Source: Paenibacillus sp. CC-CFT747 | GTDB lineage: Bacteria > Bacillota > Bacilli > Paenibacillales > NBRC-103111 | Direction: 5' to 3' | DNA length: 64,000 nt | NCBI GenBank assembly: GCA_030323305.1 | Contig: CP106741.1 | Location: forward strand, 625,001 to 689,000 | Shown: in pieces, positions 18,896 through 28,958 of the stretch | Numbering within the stretch: the first letter of the stretch is position 1 | Layout of the letters: each line of letters begins with the position of its first letter | Program-made: the position numbers and the translations under genes | The notes under the pieces: model-generated | What the model saw: the letters and a program-made list of their open reading frames with translations, nothing else | What the model was told of the DNA's origin: nothing | Database searches by the model: none

Positions 18896-20074
18896 TTAAG
18901 AATAGTGCTGCAAAAGGTTCACCGTGTTCACGATTTTCCCTTCGGACACATAGACCCGCGGCACCCGGTGCGAAATCATGCACGTGATCTCGTAGTTGAT
19001 GGTCCCGAGCTCGTCGGCAAGCTCTTCAACCGGAATCGCATAGTCCCCCTGGACTCCGAACAGCACGACCTCATCGCCCATGCGTACCCCGGGCACTTCC
19101 GAGACGCGGATCATGCACTGGTCCATGCAGATGTTGCCCACGACCGGCACCCTCTTCCCCCGAACGAGCGCATGGGCCTTGCGGGTCAGCATACGCGAGA
19201 AGCCGTCGGCATACCCGACCGGAAGGGTCGCGATCAGCTCGCCGTCCCTCTCCGTATGGTAGGTGGAGCCGTAGCTGATCCCGGCTCCGGCCGGCATGCT
19301 TTTGAGCATGACGATCCCCGTCTTCAGACTCATGACCGGCTGCAGCTCGATTCGGCTGCGGTCAACCTCGGCGGAGGGATAAAGGCCGTACATGCTGACG
19401 CCGAGACGCACCATCGAACAGGTCAGCTCAGGCGTGTCGATGGCCGCTGCGCTGTTGCCGGCATGCAGATGCCGGAAGCCCACTTCCTTCGCGGCAAAGT
19501 GATCCACCACCTGCTTAAACCGGGCGTACTGCTCCCGGGTGTAGGTTTTGTCGGCCTCATCCGCACTGGCATAATGGGTAAAAAGCCCCTCCACCTCCAC
19601 GCCCGGAAGAGCGAGCGCCTTCTCAATAAAGGTGACGGCTTCGTGATGGTCCGTCAAACCGACCCGGCCCATGCCGGTGTCAAGCTTGATGTGGATTTTG
19701 CCCCGGCGCCGGCCTTCTTGTCCCCAGGCGTTTACCGCCTCGAGGACTTCTTCGTCATACACGTTAAGGGTAATGTCATGAGGAAGCGCAAGGGCGACTC
19801 CCTGAACCGGGGTATAGCCGAGCACCAGAATAGGGGCGTCAATGCCCGCCCTTCTCAGCTCCAGCGCCTCGTCGAGAAAGGCCACCGCCAGGTAGCTCAC
19901 CCCGCACGCCAGCGCTTCCTTGGCCACCTGGACGGCGCCATGCCCGTAAGCATCGGCCTTGACCACGGCCATCATTTCAATTTCATCGGGTAGCTTCCGC
20001 CGAAAGGCATAGAGGTTATGGCGCAGCGCGTCCAAGGAAACCTCCACCCAGGTCGGACGGTAAAAGGAATCCAC
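18896..20074 (-). CDS. alr: alanine racemase
   Basis: A PLP enzyme making D-alanine for peptidoglycan. It is intact, with about 392 residues. The PLP lysine lies in MAVVKADAYGHG, the catalytic Tyr in GAGISYGSTYHT, and the C-terminal block is VVGNICMDQCM. The GTG start at 20074 fits the AGAAGGTGG site better than the ATG at 20080, which lies directly against it. It follows ydcC and precedes ndoAI/ndoA, as in B. subtilis. Confidence 0.95.
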   Translation of the reverse strand: MDSFYRPTWVEVSLDALRHNLYAFRRKLPDEIEMMAVVKADAYGHGAVQVAKEALACGVSYLAVAFLDEALELRRAGIDAPILVLGYTPVQGVALALPHDITLNVYDEEVLEAVNAWGQEGRRRGKIHIKLDTGMGRVGLTDHHEAVTFIEKALALPGVEVEGLFTHYASADEADKTYTREQYARFKQVVDHFAAKEVGFRHLHAGNSAAAIDTPELTCSMVRLGVSMYGLYPSAEVDRSRIELQPVMSLKTGIVMLKSMPAGAGISYGSTYHTERDGELIATLPVGYADGFSRMLTRKAHALVRGKRVPVVGNICMDQCMIRVSEVPGVRMGDEVVLFGVQGDYAIPVEELADELGTINYEITCMISHRVPRVYVSEGKIVNTVNLLQHYS

Positions 20075-20100
20075 GTCCATCCACCTTCTTCTGCAAGTAG

Positions 20101-20134
20101 AGGGTCCCCGCCTGCCTCACGGCTGACGGGGAAC
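20101..20134 (-). other. hairpin in the ydcC-alr intergenic region
   Basis: GGGTCCCCG pairs with CGGGGAACCC between the ydcC stop and the alr start. There is no T run, so it may be an mRNA processing or stability element rather than a terminator. Confidence 0.4.
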
Positions 20135-20214
20135 CCCTTGTTATGGTTTATGTTCAATTGTAAAGCCAAATGGCTAACTATTATCGTAAACGGAAGAGGG
20201 GAAGGCTGTCAATG

Positions 20215-20237
20215 AAGGACCCGTCGGAACGGTCCTT
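20215..20237 (-). terminator. hairpin overlapping the ydcC stop codon
   Basis: AAGGACC and GGTCCTT flank a nine-base loop at the 3' end of the gene. The T tract is short, so partial read-through into alr is likely. Confidence 0.45.
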
Positions 20238-21560
20238 TATTTCATGGAATCGCCTTGGACCGCCTGGGCAATGTTCACCATCTCGTCAAACGGCAGGTCT
20301 CCCGAGGACAAGCGGTACTCCATGCCGTCATACGTCCACGTCAGCGTCTTCTGCTGGTCGCCGGTCAGGAGACCGAGGGTGTAGCCGAGGCTGACCATTT
20401 TGCCGGGGAGGGCCGCTACCGCTTTGTCCGCAGGCTGGGACTCGACCAGCGTGTAGTTGTAGGTGCCGCCATAGCGGAGCATGACGGCCGGGTTGCCGCC
20501 GAGCGTGATGTCGCTCGAGCCCTTCAGGGCGACGCCCTTCGGCAGGTACCACGGATCCACGGCCGTAACCGTCTTGGCTGCAGCGGATGGAGCTGCCGCT
20601 CCGGCTGCTTTGCCGTCGGTTCCGGTGGCTTTCGCATCGGTACCTGTTGCCTTGCCATCCGTGCCAGTAGCTTTAGCGTCGGTGCCTGCAGCTTTGCTGT
20701 CCGTGCCGGTGGACTTAGCGTCCGTGCCAGTGGCTTTAGCATCGGTACCCGAAGCCTTAGCGTCCGTGCCAGTAGCCTTAGCATCTGTGCCCGTTGCTTT
20801 GCTGTCCGTGCCGGCAGCTTTCGCATCTGTGCCGCTGGCTTTCGCGTCCGTACCCGTAGCTTTGGCGTCGGTGCCCGCTGCCTTGCCATCCGTCCCCGCC
20901 ACAGTCGGCATGGACGACAGCGATCCGGTCAGGTTCCGCTGAGTGTCGAACGAATCCTTATCGAACGACGCATCGAATTTAAAGGTGTCAAAATCCACCG
21001 TCACCATAATGTTCGTGTTGGCATCGAGCACCTCTACGTGGCGGGGGTATAGCTTTTGCTGTCCAGCCAAATCTTCTGGCGAACCAGCGTCGGATTGCCA
21101 TAGTTGGCCAGCACATCGAACACGACATCTTTGCCGTCCGTGGTCATTTTGCGATCCTTGTCGGCTACAATGCTTTGAACAAGGGAGTGGTACAGGTAAA
21201 CCTGCCCCTGGTTGTTCGGCCAGTCGCTCTGGAAGCGGAAGCTTTTGTTCAGGTGGGGAGTCAGAACGAAAACCCCTCATCGTTGCGGAGCACGATCTGC
21301 TCAATGTCCTTCTTCTCGTTCGTGAGCGAAATCCGGTAGTAATGAGGATTCTTATACGATACGTCCACCGCGTATTCCTGGGGCTGCTGTCCCGTATACA
21401 GCACCATTTTGCCCGACCCCTGATAGCTTTCCAGCTTGCTGACCTTCTGGTCAAGGTCCTTTGACAGCGAGCCCGCATCCTTCTTCCCGCAGCCCGCCAG
21501 CGCCAGGGCCAGCACAAGCATCAGGGATGTCATCATCCATGTGATCCGACGCATTCCCAT
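20237..21560 (-). CDS. ydcC: YdcC-like LolA-fold sporulation lipoprotein with a heptapeptide repeat insertion (two frameshifts)
   Basis: It begins with a lipoprotein signal (lipobox LALAGCG at about residue 23). A LolA-like domain follows: LESYQGSGKMVLYTG, EYAVDVSYKNPHYYRISLTN, VLANYGNPTLVRQKIWLD, HVEVLDANTNIMVTVDFDTFKF. A Thr/Asp/Lys-rich repeat (14 x GTDxKAx) then interrupts the fold, and the domain resumes at DPWYLPKGVAL. The frame changes sit at a T run (21265) and a C run (21055). B. subtilis YdcC lies at the same place before alr and is needed for efficient sporulation. I do not know a YdcC homologue with such an insert. Confidence 0.85.
20603..20896 (-). repeat. 14 x 21-bp coding tandem repeat (GTDxKAx)14 within the ydcC homologue
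   Basis: Fourteen contiguous 21-bp units encode GTDAKAT-like heptapeptides. The fourth position is A, G or S and the last one is A, T or S. Unit boundaries are exact: the first G codon is at 20896 and the last codon ends at 20603. Third-base variation between units shows the array is not a recent homogeneous expansion. Confidence 0.95.
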
Positions 21561-22049
21561 CCATCCTCTCTTTTCGCTTAGGCTTATCCAACTGATAACA
21601 TGTCTATGAGGGAACTTGGACGATTATGCAGACTAGCCCCGGCTTGGCCGGAAAACGCGGATAGGCCTTTTTCTTCCCGCCTGGAAAGGCAGACTCATTA
21701 GTAGATCACCAAAACTAAGTTGCCAAAGCCGAATAAGCCATCTCCTTTCATTCAAGTCACAAAAGGAGTTCATGACAAAAAGCCCCGATCCCTCGAGGCG
21801 GGGTTCGGGACTAGGAAGAAGGAGGGTCCTAGAGACTAGGGAACCTATTTAAGTATTATCCTTAATCCGCCAGCCTTAGAGCATAGCCCTTCAAACCTCC
21901 AGCCTCAAGGGGTACTCGGAGGGCTGTCCTCTTTTATCAGCACGCTGCGAGTGAGCAGGGCAATCCGAAGAGGCCCTTCCTTTATAAGAACGAGATTATC
22001 AGTCCAGAAAAGGCCTTTCCCGCTTATTCATTAATTCTAGAGGGCCTAT
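21561..22049. other. 490-bp gap upstream of the ydcC homologue
   Basis: It holds a terminator at 21780-21805 for the small gene on its right, and imperfect GGACTAGGA/TCCTAG inverted motifs near 21810-21840. I see no open frame with family support or clear codon bias. Confidence 0.5.
21780..21805 (-). terminator. intrinsic terminator downstream of the small membrane protein gene
   Basis: AAGCCCCG pairs with CGGGGTT around an 11-base loop. On the minus strand it is followed by TTTTTG. Confidence 0.65.
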
Positions 22050-22184
22050 CTAGGAATTCGGCCAAAGCCACAGCCAAACGACCATCAGTATGACTCCCCA
22101 CATCAGGGCCCCGATCACCAGCCCGAGCACCAAGCCTCTTGCCGGACGGAGGCCGTCCTTCTCCTCTTCCTCCCGATCCACCAT
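22050..22184 (-). CDS. small single-pass membrane protein (44 residues), uncharacterised
   Basis: From the ATG at 22184 a frame of 44 codons encodes a charged N-terminus (VDREEEEKDG) followed by one strongly hydrophobic helix (LVLGLVIGALMWGVILMVVW) and a short Trp-rich end. GGGAGGGAG precedes the start at normal spacing. The overlapping longer frame in this region is Gly/Arg-rich and implausible. No known family is recognised. Confidence 0.6.
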   Translation of the reverse strand: MVDREEEEKDGLRPARGLVLGLVIGALMWGVILMVVWLWLWPNS

Positions 22185-22408
22185 CGGACTCCCTCCCGAA
22201 ACTCAACGTTACTACCAGTATCGGCTTTGCCTGCTAAAATAAACAGCGCTCTTTATTAGGAAGCTTTTTTTGCCTATAATGAATGAGCCTGAATGTATAC
22301 CAACGAACGGAAGCCGATATACTCTCATGTCTATGCTTTTTCGGCCGGTTTAAGCCCGGTCAGCTTACCCTCTGCTTCCATTCTACTATAAACAAGGAGT
22401 GTTCCTTT

Positions 22409-23348
22409 ATGAATCCTTCCGTATCCGTCATCGGAACCATTTTTGTGGATTGCAAAGGCTTTCCCCATCAAGCCTACCAGCCCAACGGAACCAACCTGGG
22501 CCAAATCTCGTTCGTTCACGGCGGCGTCGGCCGGAACGTTGCGGAGAATCTGGCCGACCTGGGGCTCAACACCGCCCTAGTCAGCACCGTAGATACATCC
22601 GGCATCGGGAAAGAAGTCACCGCCCATCTGCAGCAAAAGGCGTCCGCACCGAGTACCTCGGCGAGACCGCCAGTGGCGGAATGGGCCTGTGGCTGGCCAT
22701 TCTCGACGAGAACGGCAACCTGGCGGGCTCCATCTCGCAGATGCCGGAGCTCGAGCATTTTGAGCGGCTGGTGGCCGAGAAAGGGAGGAGATGGTTCGCT
22801 CCTCCGACCACCTGATTCTCGAGATCGATTTGAACGCGGCCATTTCCCGGGACATACTGACTTTCGCGCGCAAGCACGGCAAGCCGGTCTACGGCATCCC
22901 CGGAAACCTGTCCGTTATCCTTCCGCATATGGAGATGCTGGATGACCTCCAGTGCTTCATCTGCAACGACGTAGAGGCGGAGAAGCTGCTGCAGACGCCA
23001 TTTACCGGTCTGGAACCGGAGGCCTGCCTCGCTCCCCTACGCACGTTCGTAGACGCCCGCCCGCTGCGTTCCATGGTCGTAACCTTGGGCGCTAACGGCT
23101 CCATCTTCTACGACTCCGCCACCGGGGTGTCGGGCCACCAGCCGGTCTTCCCGGTCCGGATGGTCGACTCCAGTGGCGCGGGCGACGCGTTCATCTCCGG
23201 CACCGTGACCGGGCTCATCCGCGGCCTGCCGCTCGAGAAGGCCGTCATCGCCGGCACCAAGGTCGCCGGCTGGACGATCGAGTCCCCGGAGAGCAACTGC
23301 CCGGATCTTAAGGAGAAGGCAGCGGGGGACGGTTTGTTTGGGGGTTGA
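22409..23348 (+). CDS. PfkB family carbohydrate/nucleoside kinase (two frameshifts)
   Basis: A ribokinase-fold kinase that phosphorylates a sugar or nucleoside with ATP. It starts MNPSVSVIGTIFVD after AAGGAG, has the substrate motif HGGVGRNVAENLADLG and the ATP/catalytic motif VDSSGAGDAFISG near the C-terminus. Three frames make up the gene, with breaks near 22635 and 22780. The sequence resembles pseudouridine kinase or general PfkB proteins, and I cannot choose the substrate. It lies upstream of gtaB on the same strand, with about 100 bp between them. Confidence 0.8.
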
Positions 23349-23451
23349 GGAACTAGGCAGAACCGATTACCATCATCAGTCTCTTAGCCTCTTATTCATT
23401 TATCCTCTAAACTATTGTAAAATGGATAAGACAGGCAAGGGAGGATGAAAG

Positions 23452-24335
23452 ATGAAGGTTAGAAAAGCCATAATACCGGCAGCCGGGTTAGGGACCAGGT
23501 TCTTACCTGCGACCAAGGCCATGCCCAAAGAAATGCTGCCAATCGTTGATAAGCCGACCATTCAGTACATTGTGGAAGAAGCGGTCAATTCGGGGATTGA
23601 AGATATTATTATCGTGACCGGCAAAGGCAAACGGGCCATCGAAGATCATTTTGATAACTATTTCGAACTCGAACAGAATTTGCTGGCCAAAGGAAAGCTG
23701 GATTTGCTGGACGAGGTCCAAAAGTCCGCCAAGGTGGAAATCCACTACATCCGGCAAAAAGAACCCTCGGGCTAGGACACGCCATCTGGTGCGCCCGTAA
23801 ATTTATCGGCCAGGAACCGTTTGCCGTCCTGCTCGGGGATGATATCGTTCAGGCCGAGAAGCCCTGCATCGAGCAAATGATGGAGCTCTACGATGAGCAT
23901 CAATGCTCCATCATCGGGGTCCAGCCGGTTGGGGATGACGAAGTCTCCCGTTACGGAATCGTGGATGCCCAAGCTCTTCAGGAACGACTATACGGTGTTA
24001 ACCACCTGGTAGAGAAGCCTAAGAAGGAAGAAGCGCCATCCAATTTGGCGATTTTGGGAAGGTACATTTTGGCTCCGGGGATTTTTGATTTCTTAGCGAA
24101 CCAGGAAAAAGGAACCGGCGGGGAAATCCAACTGACCGACGCCATTTCCAAGCTTAATCGCAAAGAAAAGGTCCTCGCCTACCACTTCGACGGGACCCGG
24201 TATGATGTCGGGGAGAAGATGGGCTTCTTGAAAACCACCATCGATTTTGCATTGGAGCGGGAAGACCTGAAATATGAGCTATTGAACTATTTGCATAGTG
24301 TAATGGAGAAGCAGACGTTGGGAAAATCGTCTTAG
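23452..24335 (+). CDS. gtaB: UTP-glucose-1-phosphate uridylyltransferase (one frameshift)
   Basis: It makes UDP-glucose for teichoic acid, glycolipid and exopolysaccharide synthesis. The nucleotide-binding motif [20 protein letters not shown] and the [15 protein letters not shown] block are clear. A frame break at about 23773 (QKEPSG then stop) is repaired by one extra base in a GGG run, giving the family motif GLGHAIWCA. It is followed by a terminator and stands directly beside the glycan cluster, for which it may supply precursor. Confidence 0.92.
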
Positions 24336-24421
24336 CAAAAAAGTAAGTTTATAAAAAATCCAAGACGGTTTTAAAAGTGAAATTATGAAAGTTCTAAGAA
24401 ACATAATACAGCTTAATTAAT

Positions 24422-24454
24422 ACTGCCCCAATATCACGCAGGTTCAGGGGCAGT
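24422..24454. terminator. terminator between gtaB and the glycan cluster
   Basis: ACTGCCCC pairs with GGGGCAGT around a 17-base loop, flanked by A/T. It sits between convergent genes. Confidence 0.6.
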
Positions 24455-24526
24455 TTGTATAATAGGGATTGAACCACAACTGTTTTAGACAGAGAAGGAT
24501 CACACCGTTATACAGGGTTACTAATT

Positions 24527-25923
24527 TCAATATGCATTCCTGTTTACAAATCCATTCCAAATTGTTTTAATAATAATCTTTACATCAAATAGGAATGACC
24601 AGTTTTCAATATAATAAATATCATGATTAATGCGATCCTCGATCGAAGTATCTCCTCTTAATCCGCTGGCTTGTGCCCATCCGGTTATTCCTGGCCTAAT
24701 GTGATGTTTGACCATATACTTTGGGATTTCTTCTTTAAACTGATCTACAAAAAAGGTCTCTCGGGTCTGGGTCCTACTACGCTCATATGGCCAAACAAAA
24801 CATTAAAGAATTGGGGCAATTCATCCAAACTTGTCTTTCTTAAAAATGCTCCGAACTTTGTTTTTCTCGGATCATTTTTGGTGGTCCATCCAGTATCAAT
24901 GGTTCCTGGTGGTAAGGTTCTCATGGAACGAAATTTATACATTGGGAAAACTCTTCTATTAAGACCAACTCTTTCTTGTTTAAAAATAACCGGGCCAGGT
25001 GAAGTAAGTTTAACTCCAATCGCAATCAAAATTAATAATGGGGAGACTAAAGTAATAGCTATTAAAGAAAAAACTATGTCAAAAGCCCGTTTCAATATCT
25101 TATTCCCGTATTCATCTAAAGGAATGTCTCGAACATTAATAAGTGGCATTCCGGCAAAATTATCAAAATAAGGTTTGGCCGGAAGATAGTCATAATAATC
25201 TGGTATAATTAATACTCTTACTCCAGCCTTCTCACAAGTACCTATAATTTTATCCAACTTTGTGTGCGCAGTCATCGGAAGAGCTATAATGACTTCATCT
25301 ATCAATATATCATTGATTACTCTTTCTAATTCATCAGTTGTTCCTAAAATAGGCTTGTAATTTTGATAAGATTTGATATGTGTTCTATTAAAGTCGTCCA
25401 GAAAACCCACAATTTCAAATCCAAGTTCTGGAGATAACATCAAGTTATCATAGAACTGTCTACCTAAACTACCTGCCCCTAAAATCAGGACATATTGTTT
25501 ATCGAAGCCCTTTCTTCTAGCACGTTCCATTATCTTTTGCACTAGCATTCTGCTTATTATTAGCATTAATATCGTTATAAACAAAAACAAGGCAAGAAAA
25601 TATCGAGAAATATCAACAACTCGAATGATATATAAAATGCTTATTAGAGCAAACAGGCTTAGAAAATGAACTTGGCATAATTTAAAAAATTTTAAAGGAA
25701 TATTAAATCTATTTGGGGAATATAGGCCCATAAAAAAGCCAATTGCTACTGCCAGAAAAGCGTAAACGAACCCCCATGGCAAGTATAAGCTGAAGGAGGG
25801 AACAAAGGAGAATTTATCAATCTTAAATTTGAGCCACCAAGAAAAAATAAAAGAAAACTCAATAACAATAAAATCAACCAATGCATTTACTTGTGATAAA
25901 AACCTATCATTTCCCCTTACCAT
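24527..25923 (-). CDS. initiating phosphoglycosyl transferase, WcaJ/WsfP-like (one frameshift)
   Basis: A polyisoprenyl-phosphate hexose-1-phosphate transferase that starts glycan assembly on undecaprenyl phosphate. It has about four N-terminal membrane helices, a CoA-binding/Rossmann-like segment (YVLILGAGSLGRQFYDNL), a fifth hydrophobic helix (FDIVFSLIAITLVSPLL) and the bacterial sugar transferase domain with FKQERVGLN, MYKFRSM, LRKTSLDELPQ, VGPRPERPFF. At 24745 one T is apparently missing from a T run; the rest (KHHIRPGITGWAQASG) ends at 24527. GGAGG favours the 25923 start. It is the last gene of the minus-strand cluster. The specific hexose cannot be told. Confidence 0.9.
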
Positions 25924-25961
25924 AATGCCCTCCACTAAAACTGTTATCTTTGATAACTCAC

Positions 25962-27084
25962 TTAAACCCAGAAGCTATTGGCTTTCTCTCGAATGAAATC
26001 TAGCATTTCTTCCTTGAACCTTTGAGGGAAAAACGAAGAGCGTTATCTCTGCATGTCTGGTACTTGATATTCTCTACATTTGCCTCGAATCTAGTTATGG
26101 CTTCTATAATACTGTCCACTGACTGCTCTTCAAAAAAAACACCAGTTGGAGTACCATGTTCTAGACCCAGAATAGTCTCCTTCGCGCCCCCTTACCATAG
26201 GCGATAACAGGGGTTCCACATGCTTGAGCTTCGACTGGCATTATCCCAAAATCCTCTTCCGCGGCGAAGACAAATGCCTTGGCTCGTTGCATATAATCCT
26301 TCAAAACTTCGAAATGCTGGTAGCCAAGCAATAAAACATTATTTCCAGCCTTAGCTTTAATTTTGTCGAAATCAGGACCATCTCCTATTACTACTAATTT
26401 TTTATCGGATAGTTGCGAAAATGCTTCAACAATTATATCAATTTTTTTATAAGGAACCATGCGAGATGCTGTTAAATAAAAATCTTCCTTATTAGAGCAA
26501 AAGGTGAATAAGTCGACATCAACAGGAGGATAGATGACCTTGGAGTCCCTGCGATAGACTTTCTGAATTCGTTTGGCAATAAATCGGGAATTGGCAATAA
26601 AAAAATCTACTCCATTAGAAGTCCTGGTATCCCATAATCTGACTTTATGAAGGATCCACCTAGCCACCCAACTTTTCAATCCTTTTGTTAATTGAGATTC
26701 TTTTAAGTATTGATGTTGCAGGTCCCACGCATAACGGATAGGAGAGTGTACGTAAGAAATATGAAGCTGATTAGGTCCAGTGATAACACCCTTGGCTACA
26801 GCATGGGAACTGGATATCACCAAATCGTAGGAGGATAAATCAAATTGTTCTATCGCCAAAGGCATTAACGGCAAATATTGTCTATATTTCCTCTTAGACA
26901 AGGGAAGCTTTTGAATAAAAGAGGTTGTTACTTTTTTATTAGCCAGAAAGGAGCCTTCTTCTTTCGGAAGGTAGTTTACCACTGTAAATACGTCTGATTC
27001 TGGGAACAATTCTAAGATCTGTTCTATAACCCTTTCCGATCCCGCATAAGTCACAAGCCATTCATGAACAAGTGCAACCTTCAT
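25962..27084 (-). CDS. GT4-type glycosyltransferase (two frameshifts)
   Basis: A GT-B fold retaining glycosyltransferase resembling mannosyltransferases of O-antigen clusters. It begins KVALVHEWLVTYAGSERV, has FYLTASRMVPYKKIDIIVEAF, and the EX7E region EEDFGIMPVEAQACGTPVIAY with its two Glu residues. The frame breaks in a G run near 26180 and again near 26015; the reconstructed stop is 25962. The nearby manC suggests GDP-mannose as a possible donor, but this is inference. Confidence 0.85.
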
Positions 27085-27129
27085 TCTATCCCCTGCTTTT
27101 TATTATTGGTATATGGCGAAGTACAAACT

Positions 27130-28952
27130 TTATATTGACGTTCTAATACTTCGATAATAAGAAATAGTCAATCCGAGCATGATCGTAAAAGGCATCATTT
27201 GAGATGGAGTAAACAATCTATGTTCAGTGAATGAAGCAATTATGGCAACCCAGAAAGCCAAACTTAATGCAATCTTTAAGGAACGGCTCTCTATTTGATC
27301 AATACTTTTTTTATTTGAAATAGCAAAAGCAACAACAACCCCAACCCCACCAATCCAGTTTCAGCTAAGACATGCAAGAATGTATGATGTGCATGTCCGT
27401 CGTTAAAATAATGATTGCTAGTGTTATTAAATTGAAAAACGTATGGAATCCCTCCATTCAACTCATACGGAGTATCGTTGAAACTCCCGAACCCAGTACC
27501 AAAAATAGGAGAATGAAGGAACAAGTAAATTGCCTTAGGCCAAATAAAAAAACCTCTTTCTATTACTGTATTGCTTCTTTTTATTCCTTCGATACTGTAC
27601 TTCTGTATGTCAGATGCTTCTGGGTGTAGGAAGTCTTCAGGATGCGAATTCTGATAAAAGAAAGCCATCATTCCCACTTGAAAAACAATCAAAGCGATGG
27701 TAATGGGCAAAGCTAGCTTATTACGTAGAATGATTACAATAATAATAGCAATGACAATAGCTAAAATGCTTCCTCTTGAATCGGAAGCATATAATCCTAC
27801 ACTGTTTGCAACTGTTAGAAGCAAATATAGCTTTCTTCTTGTTTGTATAAAATATCCTATACTGAATGATGTAAGCATAGCAAGAAAGCCGCCTGCGGCA
27901 TTATGTGCATAAAATAAAAAATGATACAAACCCGGTTCATAAAAAAAGATGGTTCCACCTGTGGCAAAATATATCATTAGAAAAATAATATTCAACAAGC
28001 TTGCTAAAATGATAAACCATTGAAATACTTTTTCGATATCTAATCTGATTTTCACTAAAGATAATAATAGAAGAGGGGCGAACGTAATGAAAACATTTCC
28101 GTCTCTTCTAAAGAATTCGTATAGTGTAAGCGACTTGGGGTAATATGACAAAATGTGTATACTGAAATAACTCAACATTAAAAACAAATATAGAAACAAT
28201 TTATTATATTTTCTAATTTTAAGTAGTAGTAAAGGGATCGTTATTATAAACACAGCCATAGAAGCGCTGAAAGGCACTAGATTTGTTACAGTGGATGCAA
28301 GACTTATTAGGCTGACTCCTAAAATGATCTTGTTAAATATGTTATTTTTTTTGTGTGGGGTATCATTCCTTTTTTGATAGTAATCATACTGGTAATCCAC
28401 ACCTTCTGTTAAAAATCTTTTCAAATGAAATTTCTTGTTGTTTTTTAGTATATTATATGTTTCTTCATCTCTAAACTTAATTATTTTTGCAGGATTGCCT
28501 CCAACAATAGCACAGGGTGGAACATTCTTCGTCACTACTGACCCCGCAGCTATAACTGAGCCCTCCCCAATAGATACTCCGGGGAGGATTAGACTATGGC
28601 CGCCAATCCATACGTTATCCTCTATTGTTACCGGCTCCAGGATGCTATGATCGTCAAAAGGAAGTTCTGTGGCATTCTCATATCTATGATTTGTAGTGTG
28701 AATACTTACTTTAGGACCGATGGCAATGTTGTTTCCAATCTTAAGTCCTCCTCTTCCCCAAAAATAAGCGTCTGGACCAATATATACGAAATCTCCGATT
28801 TCAATTTGGTCAGGATCGCCAAATTGTCCGGATGACAAGGATACACATTCACCTTTAGCCTTAAATTTTATAAACTCCGGTGATTTTTTTATTTTTCTTA
28901 TCCATGTATGAAATAAAGGAATCTTTTTCACTGCTCTGAAGGCAAAACTCAT
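27130..28952 (-). CDS. hexapeptide acetyltransferase joined to Wzy-like O-antigen polymerase (possibly two genes)
   Basis: Residues 1-170 form a left-handed beta-helix acetyltransferase (IGDFVYIGPDAYFWG, VWIGGHSLILPGVSIGEGSV, GGNPAKIIKFR). From about residue 205 the protein has 9-11 membrane helices and the O-antigen ligase/polymerase block (SDSRGS, GTGFGSF, HAHHTFLHVLAETGLVG). The frame breaks at a G run near 27335; the real stop is at 27130. The join lies at an eight-A run (about 28343-28350). One more A would stop the acetyltransferase at once and leave a new overlapping ATG for the polymerase, so the fusion may be artificial. Confidence 0.8.
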
Positions 28953-28958
28953 TAAAAT

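Noticed and set aside
20603-20896. Regular 21-bp direct repeats resembling a small CRISPR array
   Set aside because: The repeats are contiguous without spacers, in frame and coding (GTDxKAx), and no cas gene is present.
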